Assembly: GCA_014762755.1 (NCBI GenBank)
Contig: JABURI010000166.1
Location: 1-57,140 of the forward strand
Source: Marinobacter sp.
Lineage (GTDB): Bacteria > Pseudomonadota > Gammaproteobacteria > Pseudomonadales > Oleiphilaceae
DNA: 57,140 nucleotides
Reading direction: 5' to 3'
In this document: piece by piece, positions 7,256 through 16,055 of the stretch
Layout of the letters: every line of letters starts with the position of its first letter
How positions within the stretch are numbered: the stretch's first letter is position 1
Notes under the pieces: model-generated
Told to the model about the DNA's origin: nothing
Seen by the model: the letters and a program-made list of their open reading frames with translations, nothing else
Databases searched by the model: none
Translations under genes and position numbers: made by a program

Positions 7256-8779
7256 ATGACCCTCCCTTTCTCGCAGTTGCCGGCCGAAATGGTTCGGGAG
7301 ATCAAGGCCCACAAGTGGCTGGCTTTGATGGTCTTTGCTGCTGTCAGTTTTGCGGTGCTGATCGCCGGTTTCCTGTGGCCATACAAATACGAATCCCAGG
7401 TCGTTATCTTCGTGGATGACCGGAATATCATCCGCCCGCTCATGGAGGGGAGTGCGGTGACGACACGGGTCAGTGACCGGACGTCCGCGGCCAGGGAGCT
7501 GCTCTGGAGCCGGAATATTGTAGAGCCAGTAGCCACGGACCCGGAAATATTCGGGGAAGACGTATCCGGAATGTCCCCCGAAGCACTGGAGAACCGAATT
7601 GCCGCTATCCGAGCTAACCTTTTCGTGCGTCCCAGGGGCGACAGTTATTTCAGCATTGGATACTCATCCGAATCACCGATCCAGGCCTTCCAGGTGGCGC
7701 AGCGGCTCGGCCAGCTGTTCATTGCTGAAAACAATGCCCGAAAGCGCAGTGAAAGCCGCAATGCCTACGAATTCATCGATAAACAGGTCAAGAGTTACGA
7801 GCAACAGCTTGCCCAGGTTGAAGAGCGGCTGAAACAGTTCCTGTCAGAGAATGTGGATGGTACCGAGGGTGAAGCCAACCAGCGTATGGCCAACCTGCGT
7901 AGTCAGATTGAACGGGCCGAACTGGAACGCCAGGAGCTGGAATCCAGGGCAGCTTCTCTTGAAAGAGAGCTAACCGGTTTGGCGCCGGTTATTCAGCAGC
8001 AGGCCGTAGACCAGTATCAGCAACGGATTAACGGGCTGCAGGAAAAACTCGACAACCTCAGGCTCCGTTATCACGACACCTACCCGGATATTGTCATTCT
8101 GCGTGAACAGATTGCAGAGCTGGAACGGCGTCGGGCTGAAGCCCTGGCCGCCGGAGGTACGGCTCCAACGACCAGGGGAGATGCGGAGACAAATCCTGTG
8201 TTCCAGGAAGTCAGAAGCGCCCTGGCGGAAACCCGCGCCGATATCAGAACCAAGGACACCCGAATTCGGGCGCTGAACGCCTTGCTCTCCGAACAGATGC
8301 TCCGTATGGAAAGGATTCAGGAAAATAAAACCGAGTACGCTGAGCTTACCCGGGACATGGAGGTAAACAAGCAGATTTACGATGATCTGCTCAAGCGTCG
8401 TGAAAGGGCTCGTGTATCCATGCACCTCGACGTTGAAGGCCAGGGTCTTAACTATCGGATCAGCGAGAACGCTCAGTATCCCAGGGGCGTCAAAGGCCCG
8501 AAGTTCTCAACATTTGCGTTCGCCGGATTGTTCCTTGGTGCCATCGCGCCTTTTGGTTTGATCGCGGGATTGCTGCAAATCGACCCGCGGGTTCGTGCCC
8601 GCAAGCAACTCGAAGAAACCATCGGTCTACCCGTCCTGGCCGAGTTGCCGCAGGTAGAAACACCCTATGAGCAACGCCGCGAGCGGCGCCTGACAACGCT
8701 GGTTGTGGTCTGCGCCTTGCTGGTTTGCGGGGCCTACGTTGCCATTGCGGCGGCGTCAATGATGGGAGTCATCGGATGA
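7256..8779 (+). CDS. XrtA-type polysaccharide chain-length determinant (Wzz-like co-polymerase)
   Basis: A 507-residue inner-membrane polysaccharide co-polymerase. A first membrane segment (residues about 22-42) is followed by the Wzz motif 'YKYESQVVIFVDDRNIIRPLM'. A long charged periplasmic coiled coil follows (about 165-370, many E/R/Q heptads), then membrane segments near 420-445 and 480-502. It controls EPS chain length and couples the polymerase to the export channel. The EPS chain-length family with separate kinase partner fits its 4-base overlap (ATGA) with the next gene, a BY-kinase-like protein. Confidence 0.92.
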   Translation: MTLPFSQLPAEMVREIKAHKWLALMVFAAVSFAVLIAGFLWPYKYESQVVIFVDDRNIIRPLMEGSAVTTRVSDRTSAARELLWSRNIVEPVATDPEIFGEDVSGMSPEALENRIAAIRANLFVRPRGDSYFSIGYSSESPIQAFQVAQRLGQLFIAENNARKRSESRNAYEFIDKQVKSYEQQLAQVEERLKQFLSENVDGTEGEANQRMANLRSQIERAELERQELESRAASLERELTGLAPVIQQQAVDQYQQRINGLQEKLDNLRLRYHDTYPDIVILREQIAELERRRAEALAAGGTAPTTRGDAETNPVFQEVRSALAETRADIRTKDTRIRALNALLSEQMLRMERIQENKTEYAELTRDMEVNKQIYDDLLKRRERARVSMHLDVEGQGLNYRISENAQYPRGVKGPKFSTFAFAGLFLGAIAPFGLIAGLLQIDPRVRARKQLEETIGLPVLAELPQVETPYEQRRERRLTTLVVVCALLVCGAYVAIAAASMMGVIG

Positions 8780-9687
8780 CTGAGCAAAGCAAACACGCCA
8801 AGGCCAAGGATCCCTCTGTTAATCCGGATGCCGACCCGCAACATCGTGATAGCCGTTTCTGGGAAGTCCATAAGCAGGACAAGGAGCTGAGCGATGCCGA
8901 AAAAGCCCTCAAAGGAGAGGGCGTCCCGTATTCGGAGTGGGACGATTCCCGCATGCTGGTGCCAAGCTCCCTGGAGTTGGGACCGGGCGCCGTCGACCGA
9001 TATGTCATCAGCAAACAGATCGTGCGAATGCAGGAGCCGCGCCGGCTCAGCCATGACGATCTTGATGAGCGGCGTATCATCTACCCGGAATCTCCGAACC
9101 GGCAACTGGTGAACCGATTCCGGGATTTGCGCACCAAACTCCTCGAGGCCTCTGGCGGTAATAACTTCACCCTGGTGGTCAGCGGTGCCAGCAGTAGTGC
9201 AGGAAGTTCGTTTGTGGCCTTCAATCTAGCGGCCGCCTTTGCCTTTGATCACGCCAAGACCGCAGTGGTGATTGATTGCAATCTTCGTGAGCCCAGTTTG
9301 CATTCTTTGGTGGATGTAAAACCTGAATACGGTTTGACCGATTTTCTTGATGACCCGGATTTCGATGTCGCCAGCATCTTGTATCCCACCGGTATTCCCA
9401 GGCTGAGACTTATTCCGGCGGGTAGCCGGCGGGAAGTGCCCGCGGAGTTTTTCACTTCCTTTCGGATGAAACAGTTTGTGCAGGCGGTTCGCCGGCGCTA
9501 TCCGGACAGGTTCATCATTTTCGACACAGCGCCGATCAGCGATTCGCCGGACGCCCGTATCCTGGGTGAGCTGTGCGACTATGCCATGCTGGTGGTTCCC
9601 CACGGCCGGGTGAGTCCTGCAACGGCCGAGCAGGCCGCGCTTGCGTTCCATCCGCAGAAATTTGTCGGGGCGGTAATCAATGGTTGA
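8776..9687 (+). CDS. BY-kinase-like EPS ATPase with degenerate Walker motifs
   Basis: A 303-residue cytoplasmic protein of the CpsD/CapB (XrtA-associated tyrosine autokinase) fold. Position after the Wzz-like gene and 'VNRFRDLRTKLL' identify the family. The motifs are not canonical. The P-loop region (138-145) reads A-S-S-S-A-G-S-S, with Ser144 where the catalytic lysine belongs. Walker A' reads D167-C-N169-L-R instead of D-x-D. Walker B keeps Asp250 (IIFDTAP). The protein stops at 'VGAVING', so the C-terminal tyrosine cluster is absent. It is therefore more likely a regulator or scaffold than an active kinase (inference). The start is ATG 8776, overlapping the previous stop; the frame is open further upstream without a ribosome site. 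Confidence 0.85.
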   Translation: MTEQSKHAKAKDPSVNPDADPQHRDSRFWEVHKQDKELSDAEKALKGEGVPYSEWDDSRMLVPSSLELGPGAVDRYVISKQIVRMQEPRRLSHDDLDERRIIYPESPNRQLVNRFRDLRTKLLEASGGNNFTLVVSGASSSAGSSFVAFNLAAAFAFDHAKTAVVIDCNLREPSLHSLVDVKPEYGLTDFLDDPDFDVASILYPTGIPRLRLIPAGSRREVPAEFFTSFRMKQFVQAVRRRYPDRFIIFDTAPISDSPDARILGELCDYAMLVVPHGRVSPATAEQAALAFHPQKFVGAVING

Positions 9688-10972
9688 TCAAAAGGCAGTG
9701 ACCAGGAAGGTTTGTCGTTCACTCCCGGTATTGGCAATCGCAAGCACCGGGTTATCGACCGCCATAGCTGAACCTTTGCGGATCGATGGCTCTCTGGAGG
9801 GACGATTCAGTGACAACGTGGAACTGTCGGCCTCGGATGAAACCAGCGATCTGGAAACCCGGGCCACCATCGGCATCGGATACCGCACTGATCCGGGCCG
9901 CTGTATTGCCGATCTGAGTTCGCGATTTGGTTACGGCTACTGGATGGATGATACCTACGATCCGGAAGTCTACAGCAACATGACCTTTCTGGGTGATTGC
10001 GAGATTAGTGACAATCTGAGCTGGGAGTTGACCGATTACCTTCGTGACGTCACGCAGGATTCCCGCGCCGGAGATACCCCTGAGAACCGTACCCGAAAGA
10101 ATCTCTTCCGCACCGGCCCGGTGCTGAGCTTCAGGCCCTCCTCGGTGGACGAACTGGTGTTCCGGGCTTCCTATGAGCAGACGGACTACAGCGAACCCGT
10201 TGAACCGGACAGCGAACGATACATCGCATCTGCCGCATGGAATCATCTATTCAGTCCGACTCTGACGGCAGGTTTGTTTGCCGAGGCCGACCGCGCGGAA
10301 CTCGACACGGTGGGTGAGGACGTCGACCGTGACACCCTGTCGGCTACCTTCAGTAAACAATGGGTTGCCACCAGATTGAGTGGTTCACTGGGCGTGAGCC
10401 AACTGGAGAGCCGCAGGCCCAGCAGTGAAAGCGAGAACGAGGGGATTGTCGGTAATCTCAGGCTTGAGCGTGAGATCAACCCAACGACATTGCTGACCAT
10501 TGCGGCCAACCGTGAACTGACCGACCAGACCACGGATCTTGATATCCGTATCGGCTCCTTCGTGTTCAACCTGGAACAAACCGAGCCCGTCGAGGTGACG
10601 GCCTTTCGCGCGACGCTGGACAAAGCCTTCAGTGACGGCAGTTCGCTGGGGCTGACCGGCTATGGCAGCCAGACGGATTATCTCCTGAGCGATTTGACCG
10701 ACTATCGTTCGGGCGTCGATGCCCGCTACCGCCGGCCGGTGAGCGAGTTCATGGGCTTCAGCGCGGGACTTGGCTACGACTTCTATGACTACGGAGGGGA
10801 AGTCGACTCCAATGACCATGTGCTGGATCTTAGGGTCGGTCTGGACTACCAGCTCAGCCGAAAACTGACCGCCCAGGGCAGTATCGGCCACGAGCGCCGG
10901 GAGAGCGAGACCGCCTCCCGTGAATACGACGAAAACTGGATTTTGCTCGGCCTGAGTTACCAGTTCCGTTGA
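9680..10972 (+). CDS. Outer-membrane beta-barrel protein of the EPS/exosortase locus
   Basis: A 430-residue protein with a signal peptide (residues 1 to about 30, ending near AIAEP) and a body of alternating amphipathic strands rich in Tyr, Asp and Arg. It ends in a barrel-type strand 'NWILLGLSYQFR' with terminal aromatic-x-Arg. It resembles the EpsL-like or exosortase-associated outer-membrane proteins found at this position. A role in EPS passage or anchoring at the outer membrane is inferred. It overlaps the preceding gene by 8 bases, so translation is probably coupled. Confidence 0.82.
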   Translation: MVDQKAVTRKVCRSLPVLAIASTGLSTAIAEPLRIDGSLEGRFSDNVELSASDETSDLETRATIGIGYRTDPGRCIADLSSRFGYGYWMDDTYDPEVYSNMTFLGDCEISDNLSWELTDYLRDVTQDSRAGDTPENRTRKNLFRTGPVLSFRPSSVDELVFRASYEQTDYSEPVEPDSERYIASAAWNHLFSPTLTAGLFAEADRAELDTVGEDVDRDTLSATFSKQWVATRLSGSLGVSQLESRRPSSESENEGIVGNLRLEREINPTTLLTIAANRELTDQTTDLDIRIGSFVFNLEQTEPVEVTAFRATLDKAFSDGSSLGLTGYGSQTDYLLSDLTDYRSGVDARYRRPVSEFMGFSAGLGYDFYDYGGEVDSNDHVLDLRVGLDYQLSRKLTAQGSIGHERRESETASREYDENWILLGLSYQFR

Positions 10973-11007
10973 CCGGCAACTGATAAGCAGGGCCAGGGAA
11001 GGGCTCA

Positions 11008-11943
11008 ATGAAACGGATTCGCAATGCTCTGACAATTGATGTGGAAGACTACTTCCAGGTGGCCGCGTTGGCAGAAGCCGTGCGCCGGGATGACTGGGAT
11101 TCCATGGAATACCGGGTAGAGGCCAATACCGACCGGTTACTGGGCCTGCTCGATCAATACAATACCAGGGCAACCTTTTTTACCCTCGGCTGGGTAGCGG
11201 AGCGCTCCCCGGAACTGGTGCGTCGTATCCGCACGGCCGGCCACGAGGTGGCAAGCCACGGTTACAGCCACCAGTTGATTTACAATCAGACTCCGGATGT
11301 CTTCCGTGAAGAAACCCGCCGGTCCAAGGCCATTCTCGAAGACATCCTTGGCGAACCCGTGACCGGGTACCGTGCCGCCAGCTACTCCATCACCGCCCAA
11401 TCCCGCTGGGCCCTCGACATCCTCGCAGAGGAGGGCTTTACCTGGGACTCCTCCATCTTTCCGGTGCACCATGACCGCTATGGTATGCCGGACGCCCCCC
11501 GTTGGCCTTACCGCCTGAAGACCGATAACGGTCATGAACTGGCGGAATTCCCCCTGAGCACCCTGAAGCTGCCCGGTTATACCCTGCCGATCGCCGGCGG
11601 AGGGTATTTCCGGTTGTTTCCCTACTGGTTCAGCCAATGGGGGCTTGGCTCCATCAATCGCCAGGGGCGGCCTTTCGTGTTTTACCTGCACCCGTGGGAG
11701 GTGGATCCGGAGCAACCAAGGCTCGAGGTGAAATGGCTGTCCAGGTTCCGGCACTACAACAACCTCGATGTGTGCGAGGCACGCCTGAACAAGCTGCTGC
11801 AGCGGTTCGATTTTGGGCCCATGGGCGAAGTATTGCAGGAAGCAGGAGTGCTTGAGCCAGCCAATCGGAACACCGCAATGCCAATAGACGCTGACAGCCA
11901 GGCACAGGCTCCCAGCGCTCAGAAATTCGTAAGGACGTTATAG
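11008..11943 (+). CDS. XrtA-associated polysaccharide deacetylase
   Basis: A 311-residue NodB-type deacetylase (carbohydrate esterase 4). Motif 1 is 'TIDVEDYF' (Asp11, Asp14), followed by 'ATFFTLGWVAERSPELVRRI', then the metal-binding motif 'ASHGYSHQ' and 'GYRAASYSI'. The 'DVEDYFQV' variant and the C-terminal 'FYLHPWEVDPEQPR' are typical of exosortase-associated deacetylases. There is no signal peptide or membrane anchor, suggesting action on lipid-linked sugars or nucleotide sugars. It would N-deacetylate EPS sugars and so alter charge. It sits between the outer-membrane barrel gene and a membrane glycosyltransferase. Confidence 0.9.
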   Translation: MKRIRNALTIDVEDYFQVAALAEAVRRDDWDSMEYRVEANTDRLLGLLDQYNTRATFFTLGWVAERSPELVRRIRTAGHEVASHGYSHQLIYNQTPDVFREETRRSKAILEDILGEPVTGYRAASYSITAQSRWALDILAEEGFTWDSSIFPVHHDRYGMPDAPRWPYRLKTDNGHELAEFPLSTLKLPGYTLPIAGGGYFRLFPYWFSQWGLGSINRQGRPFVFYLHPWEVDPEQPRLEVKWLSRFRHYNNLDVCEARLNKLLQRFDFGPMGEVLQEAGVLEPANRNTAMPIDADSQAQAPSAQKFVRTL

Positions 11944-11963
11944 GACGTCAGGGAAGATAAACC

Positions 11964-13121
11964 ATGCTTCACGTGCTGTTCTGGTTATCACTGCTGCTAC
12001 TGGCATATATCTATATTGGGTATCCGCTGCTGGCAAAGGTGATGGCAAGCTATGTCGCTGCCCCGGTACGCAAGGACGACAGCGAAACGCCAGCGGTGTC
12101 TGTACTGATTGCCGCCTACAACGAAGCGACGGATATCGAGACGACCCTGAAGAACAAGCTTGCCCTCGATTACCCCGCAGACCGGCTGGAAATCCTGGTT
12201 ATCTCGGACGAATCGGATGACGGCACCGACGATATTGTCCGCCGAGTGGCCGCAGAAGCCACAGTGCCTGTCTGCCTGTTCCGCCAGACTCCCCGCCAGG
12301 GCAAAACCGCCGGTCTCAATACACTCATCTCCCACGCCACCGGCGAAATCCTCCTGTTCTCCGACGCAAACTCCCAATGGGAGCCGGGGGCCGTTCGGCA
12401 TCTCGTCAGCAACTTCCATGATCCCGATGTCGGCTACGTCACTGGCAAAATGGTGTACGTAAATGACGACGGATCCATGGTGGGTGACGGTTGCAGTGCC
12501 TACATGAAATACGAGAACTGGCTGCGGGAACAGGAGACCCGAGCCGGATCCATCGTCGGCGTGGACGGCGGAATCGACGCCATGCGCAAGGCGCTCTATC
12601 AACCCCTGCGCCCCGACCAGCTACCAGACTTCGTACAGCCACTGAAAGTGGTGGTACAGGGCTACCGCGTGGTGTTCGAGCCCCGCGCATTGTTGAAAGA
12701 GCCGGTACTCAACGACAGCGGCAGCGAATTCAGCATGCGGGTGCGGGTCAGTCTGAGGGCACTGTGGGCGTTGAAGGACATGGCGGCTCTGATGAACCCG
12801 CGGCGTTTTGGCTTCTTCGCCATTCAGCTGATCTCCCACAAGCTGCTGCGTTACCTGGCTTTCATGCCACTTGCCGTTTTTACATTGGCAACGCTGCTCC
12901 TGATGCCAAGGGGTGGAATCTACCCGCTGGCATTTCTGGGACTGGTGGCGCTTTACGGGCTGGCCTGGATCGGCCGGAAGAATGAAAGCGAAGGCCGTAA
13001 TTATGGGCCACTGTACTCTGTGCCTTACTACTTCCTGCTGCTGAATGTGGCATCGCTAAAGGCGGCGATGGCGTTTTTGCGGGGGGAGAAGCGGGTGGTT
13101 TGGAAGCCGAGGAAGGGATAG
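11964..13121 (+). CDS. Membrane glycosyltransferase, family 2
   Basis: A 385-residue GT2 enzyme with an N-terminal membrane segment (residues 2-24), a GT-A domain ('VSVLIAAYNEATDIETTLKN', 'VISDESDDGTDDIV', DxD-like 'FSDANSQWEPGAV') and two or three C-terminal membrane segments (about 285-345). The form suits a processive or lipid-linked-sugar transferase on the cytoplasmic face. It follows the deacetylase after 20 bases, in the conserved front block of the locus. Donor and acceptor sugars cannot be read from sequence. Confidence 0.88.
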   Translation: MLHVLFWLSLLLLAYIYIGYPLLAKVMASYVAAPVRKDDSETPAVSVLIAAYNEATDIETTLKNKLALDYPADRLEILVISDESDDGTDDIVRRVAAEATVPVCLFRQTPRQGKTAGLNTLISHATGEILLFSDANSQWEPGAVRHLVSNFHDPDVGYVTGKMVYVNDDGSMVGDGCSAYMKYENWLREQETRAGSIVGVDGGIDAMRKALYQPLRPDQLPDFVQPLKVVVQGYRVVFEPRALLKEPVLNDSGSEFSMRVRVSLRALWALKDMAALMNPRRFGFFAIQLISHKLLRYLAFMPLAVFTLATLLLMPRGGIYPLAFLGLVALYGLAWIGRKNESEGRNYGPLYSVPYYFLLLNVASLKAAMAFLRGEKRVVWKPRKG

Positions 13122-13124
13122 TCG

Positions 13125-13802
13125 ATGGGAGTGATCAGGGAACAAGCAAAGCGTTTGCCCAAGGGGGCCGTGCGCCTTTTAAAGATTAACTATTACCGCA
13201 GACAGATCCGAAGAGGGGAATTTCGTTCGGAAGAGCAGGAGTACGACGTCCTGAAAAACATTATCGGACCAGGGGCTAAAGTCGTCGATATCGGCGCCAA
13301 TGTCGGTTATTACACGCTCCTTTTTTCCGGTTTAGTGGGCTCAAAGGGGCGGGTAATTGCGTTTGAACCAATCCCGGAAACATTCGACCTGCTATCGAAC
13401 AATGTTACAGCCAGTGCAGCTCAAAACGTCACGCTAGTTAACGGCGCCGTTTCAACCGATACACAGGAAGTAGACTTCACAATACCCGAAGAGAATCTCT
13501 TTCAATCTCATATGGTTCCGGAAGGTGAGATTCATGTGATGTCGTTTCCCTTGAGTAGTTTCCTGCCTGAAAGCTGGAGCCTCGATTTTCTGAAGATTGA
13601 TGCGGAAGGTTGTGATGAAGAGATTATCAAGAGTTCGATTGGGGTCATTAATTCCCATCGCCCCTTTGTAATGGCCGAGCTGTCACAAGAGAAAGCCTGG
13701 GGGCTTGCGGGTGCGCTTGAAAATTACAGCCTCAGGTTTATCGAGGGATCTCACAACAAGTTTTTTGTTCCCAGTGAAAAGCTGGACTTGTTTCCTCTAT
13801 AG
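13125..13802 (+). CDS. FkbM-family SAM-dependent methyltransferase
   Basis: A 225-residue protein with the SAM-binding motif 'VVDIGANVGYYTLLFSG' and 'VIAFEPIPETFDLL' (residues about 48-85), then 'LDFLKIDAEGCDEEIIKSS', the FkbM signature. It probably O-methylates a sugar of the EPS repeat. It starts 3 bases after the previous stop. From here the DNA begins to be less GC-rich than the front block. Confidence 0.88.
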   Translation: MGVIREQAKRLPKGAVRLLKINYYRRQIRRGEFRSEEQEYDVLKNIIGPGAKVVDIGANVGYYTLLFSGLVGSKGRVIAFEPIPETFDLLSNNVTASAAQNVTLVNGAVSTDTQEVDFTIPEENLFQSHMVPEGEIHVMSFPLSSFLPESWSLDFLKIDAEGCDEEIIKSSIGVINSHRPFVMAELSQEKAWGLAGALENYSLRFIEGSHNKFFVPSEKLDLFPL

Positions 13803-13812
13803 GATCGAAAAG

Positions 13813-14943
13813 TTGGAACTCAAAGTGTTGCATCTTATCGACAGTGGCGGGCTTTATGGGGCAGAGAAGATGTTACTTGCCTTGGCCGAGGAACAATTGA
13901 ACCGTGGTATGTCCCCGCTGATCCTGAGTGCTGGAGAGAAAGGACAGTCTGAAAAGCCACTTGAAAGCGAAGCACGGGAGCGAGGTGTTCCAATTGTAAG
14001 CTGGCGCATGAAATCGGGCTTTAACCTTATGGGGGCGAGGGAAATCTATCAATGGGCCCAGGCCGAAGGGTTTCAACTGATGCATTCGCATGGCTACAAA
14101 TTTAACGTTTTGATGGGACTTTGGCCGGAAGCAATCCGCAAGATTCCGCTGGTTACGACGCTTCATGGATACGTTCGGGCGCCCAGATTCACGAAGGCAT
14201 GGCTCTATGAGTTAGTAGACCGGCTAGTTCTTCGACAAATGAGAAAGGTGGTAATGGTTTCTGGTGCAATGAAAACACAGGTTCCAGCGGCGATCGCTAG
14301 CTCTCCTCGTACGTGTGTTATTTCCAACGGACTGGATCCCGCATCCATTCGACGCCGATCTGCAGAACCTTTGCCGGAGATCCTGAGCCCATTCTTTGCA
14401 AGTCATCGGCCCGTAATTCTCGGTGTTGGCAGGTTATCCCGTGAAAAAGGATTTGATCGCTTGGTGGATGCCTTTTCCGGGGTTCGCGGGGTATTCCCCG
14501 AATCCGGTCTTTTGATTGTTGGTGACGGCCAGCAGCGGGAAACCCTCGAGAACCGAATAGCGGAGCTGGGCCTGGGAGAAGCTCTGTTGCTGCCCGGCTA
14601 CCTGGAGAATGTTCCTGCCATTATGCAACGTTGTGATCTTCTGTGCATTCCTTCATTCACCGAGGGGCTGCCGATAACCTTGTTGGAGGCAATGACGGTG
14701 GGACTTCCAATTGTTGCGTCCGATGTTGGCGAAATCAGAGCTGTACTGGGTGACGGCTTGGGAGGAAGAGTGTTACGGATTGATGCCGCCCAATCGCTGA
14801 CTAAAGAGCTCCAAGCGGTGCTTTCGGATACCGTCAACGCGAGTGAACAGGTGAGTTGGTCAAGGCAGCGCATTGCCCGGGATTTCTCCTGTCAGGTGAT
14901 GGCCGAAAAATACCTGCAGATCTACCGGCAGGTTTTGGCATGA
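13813..14943 (+). CDS. Glycosyltransferase family 4 (TTG start likely)
   Basis: A 376-residue GT-B enzyme. The N-terminus 'LKVLHLIDSGGLYGAEKML' is the acceptor-side glycine loop. The C-terminal donor domain has 'ILGVGRLSREKGFDRLVDAF', 'LLLPGYLENVPAIM' and the catalytic 'PSFTEGLPITLLEAMTVGLPIVASDVGE'. The frame is open upstream into the FkbM gene, but homology starts at TTG 13813, preceded by AGGA at 13801-13804. GTG 13825 is an alternative. It overlaps the next gene by 4 bases. It is probably a transferase for one EPS residue. Confidence 0.85.
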   Translation: MELKVLHLIDSGGLYGAEKMLLALAEEQLNRGMSPLILSAGEKGQSEKPLESEARERGVPIVSWRMKSGFNLMGAREIYQWAQAEGFQLMHSHGYKFNVLMGLWPEAIRKIPLVTTLHGYVRAPRFTKAWLYELVDRLVLRQMRKVVMVSGAMKTQVPAAIASSPRTCVISNGLDPASIRRRSAEPLPEILSPFFASHRPVILGVGRLSREKGFDRLVDAFSGVRGVFPESGLLIVGDGQQRETLENRIAELGLGEALLLPGYLENVPAIMQRCDLLCIPSFTEGLPITLLEAMTVGLPIVASDVGEIRAVLGDGLGGRVLRIDAAQSLTKELQAVLSDTVNASEQVSWSRQRIARDFSCQVMAEKYLQIYRQVLA

Positions 14944-16055
14944 AACTCGCCATAGTCATGGACCGCTACGATAATCCATACGCTGGCACCGAAAGCCAGG
15001 TACTCAAGCTGCTGGAAGGCCTAAAGGAAAAGGGGTGGGACATACGCTTTGCGGTCTTCCGGGAGACCGATTACAGCAGGAGCGATGCCTTTCCGGTTGA
15101 AATAGATCACTTGGGTGTTGGCAGTATTTCCAACCCTCGCAGCTGGTGGGCAGTCTACCGCTATGCCCGCGGTCTGGCAGATGATGGTTGCCGTGTTGTG
15201 CATGTGTTTTTTAACGACGCTTCTGTGATCTGTCCACCCATGATGCGCCTCGCGGGTGTCAAAACCCTGATATCCCGCCGTGATATGGGGTTCTGGTACT
15301 CGGGACTTCACCTGAGAGTGCTGAGACTGACCGACCGGTTTGTCCATGGAGTGGTATGCAACAGCAAGGCGGTGGCTGAAATCACGGCACGGATTGAAGG
15401 CATCCCTGAATCAAAGCTTTACGTCATCTACAACGGTTATCCCGACGACACAGAAGGCGATACGTACAACTGTTATGAATTAGCCAGCGCTGCAGAACCC
15501 GAGCAACCGTGCGTGATAGGCATTGTCGCCAACCTGCGGCCGATCAAGCGGATTGAAGACCTTATTGAAGCGGTGTCGCGAATTCACCATTCCGGTAGAA
15601 ATGTTGAGCTTCGCATCGTCGGAGGCGGCGATCAAGCTGACTATCGTCAAAGCGTCGAGAAGCTGGGTATTGCTGGCCGAGTCAAATTTCTTGGTAGTCA
15701 GCCTGATCCTGAGCGCCATATCCGGGACTTTGATATCGCGGTTTTATGCTCCGAAACCGAAGGCTTCTCCAATTCCATCATCGAATACATGCGTTGCGGA
15801 AAGCCCGTGGTATGCACCGATACGGGCGGCAACCCGGAAATCATTGATGATGGGGTCAATGGCTATCTGGTTGGAGTCGGTGATGTAGCTTCATTGGCTG
15901 AGCGGCTCGAAGCCCTGATCGATAATCCGGACAGGCGATTGGCCATGGGGCGATTAAACAAAGAGCAAATGGCCAAGCGCTATTCACTAGAAAGTATGCT
16001 TAACCAATACATCCGTTTGTACCAACTGGTTGAACCAGGGATGGCTGAGGCATGA
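14940..16055 (+). CDS. Glycosyltransferase family 4
   Basis: A 371-residue GT-B enzyme beginning 'MKLAIVMDRYDNPYAGTESQVLKLLEG'; the start is ATG 14940 in an ATGA overlap with the preceding stop. Donor-domain motifs are 'VIGIVANLRPIKRIEDLIEAV', 'GRVKFLGSQPDPE' and 'CSETEGFSNSIIEYMRCGKPVVCTDTGGNPE' with the retaining GT4 E-x7-E pattern. It overlaps the downstream ligase gene by 4 bases, so three genes here form a translationally coupled run. Confidence 0.88.
   Translation: MKLAIVMDRYDNPYAGTESQVLKLLEGLKEKGWDIRFAVFRETDYSRSDAFPVEIDHLGVGSISNPRSWWAVYRYARGLADDGCRVVHVFFNDASVICPPMMRLAGVKTLISRRDMGFWYSGLHLRVLRLTDRFVHGVVCNSKAVAEITARIEGIPESKLYVIYNGYPDDTEGDTYNCYELASAAEPEQPCVIGIVANLRPIKRIEDLIEAVSRIHHSGRNVELRIVGGGDQADYRQSVEKLGIAGRVKFLGSQPDPERHIRDFDIAVLCSETEGFSNSIIEYMRCGKPVVCTDTGGNPEIIDDGVNGYLVGVGDVASLAERLEALIDNPDRRLAMGRLNKEQMAKRYSLESMLNQYIRLYQLVEPGMAEA

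Noticed and set aside
8725..8775. Longer N-terminus for the BY-kinase-like protein
   Set aside because: The extra residues overlap the Wzz-like gene and lack a ribosome site; the ATGA junction at 8776 is the normal coupled start.
10385..11173. 262-codon open frame on the minus strand opposite the outer-membrane barrel and deacetylase genes
   Set aside because: It spans two well-supported plus-strand genes and has no recognisable domain or ribosome site.
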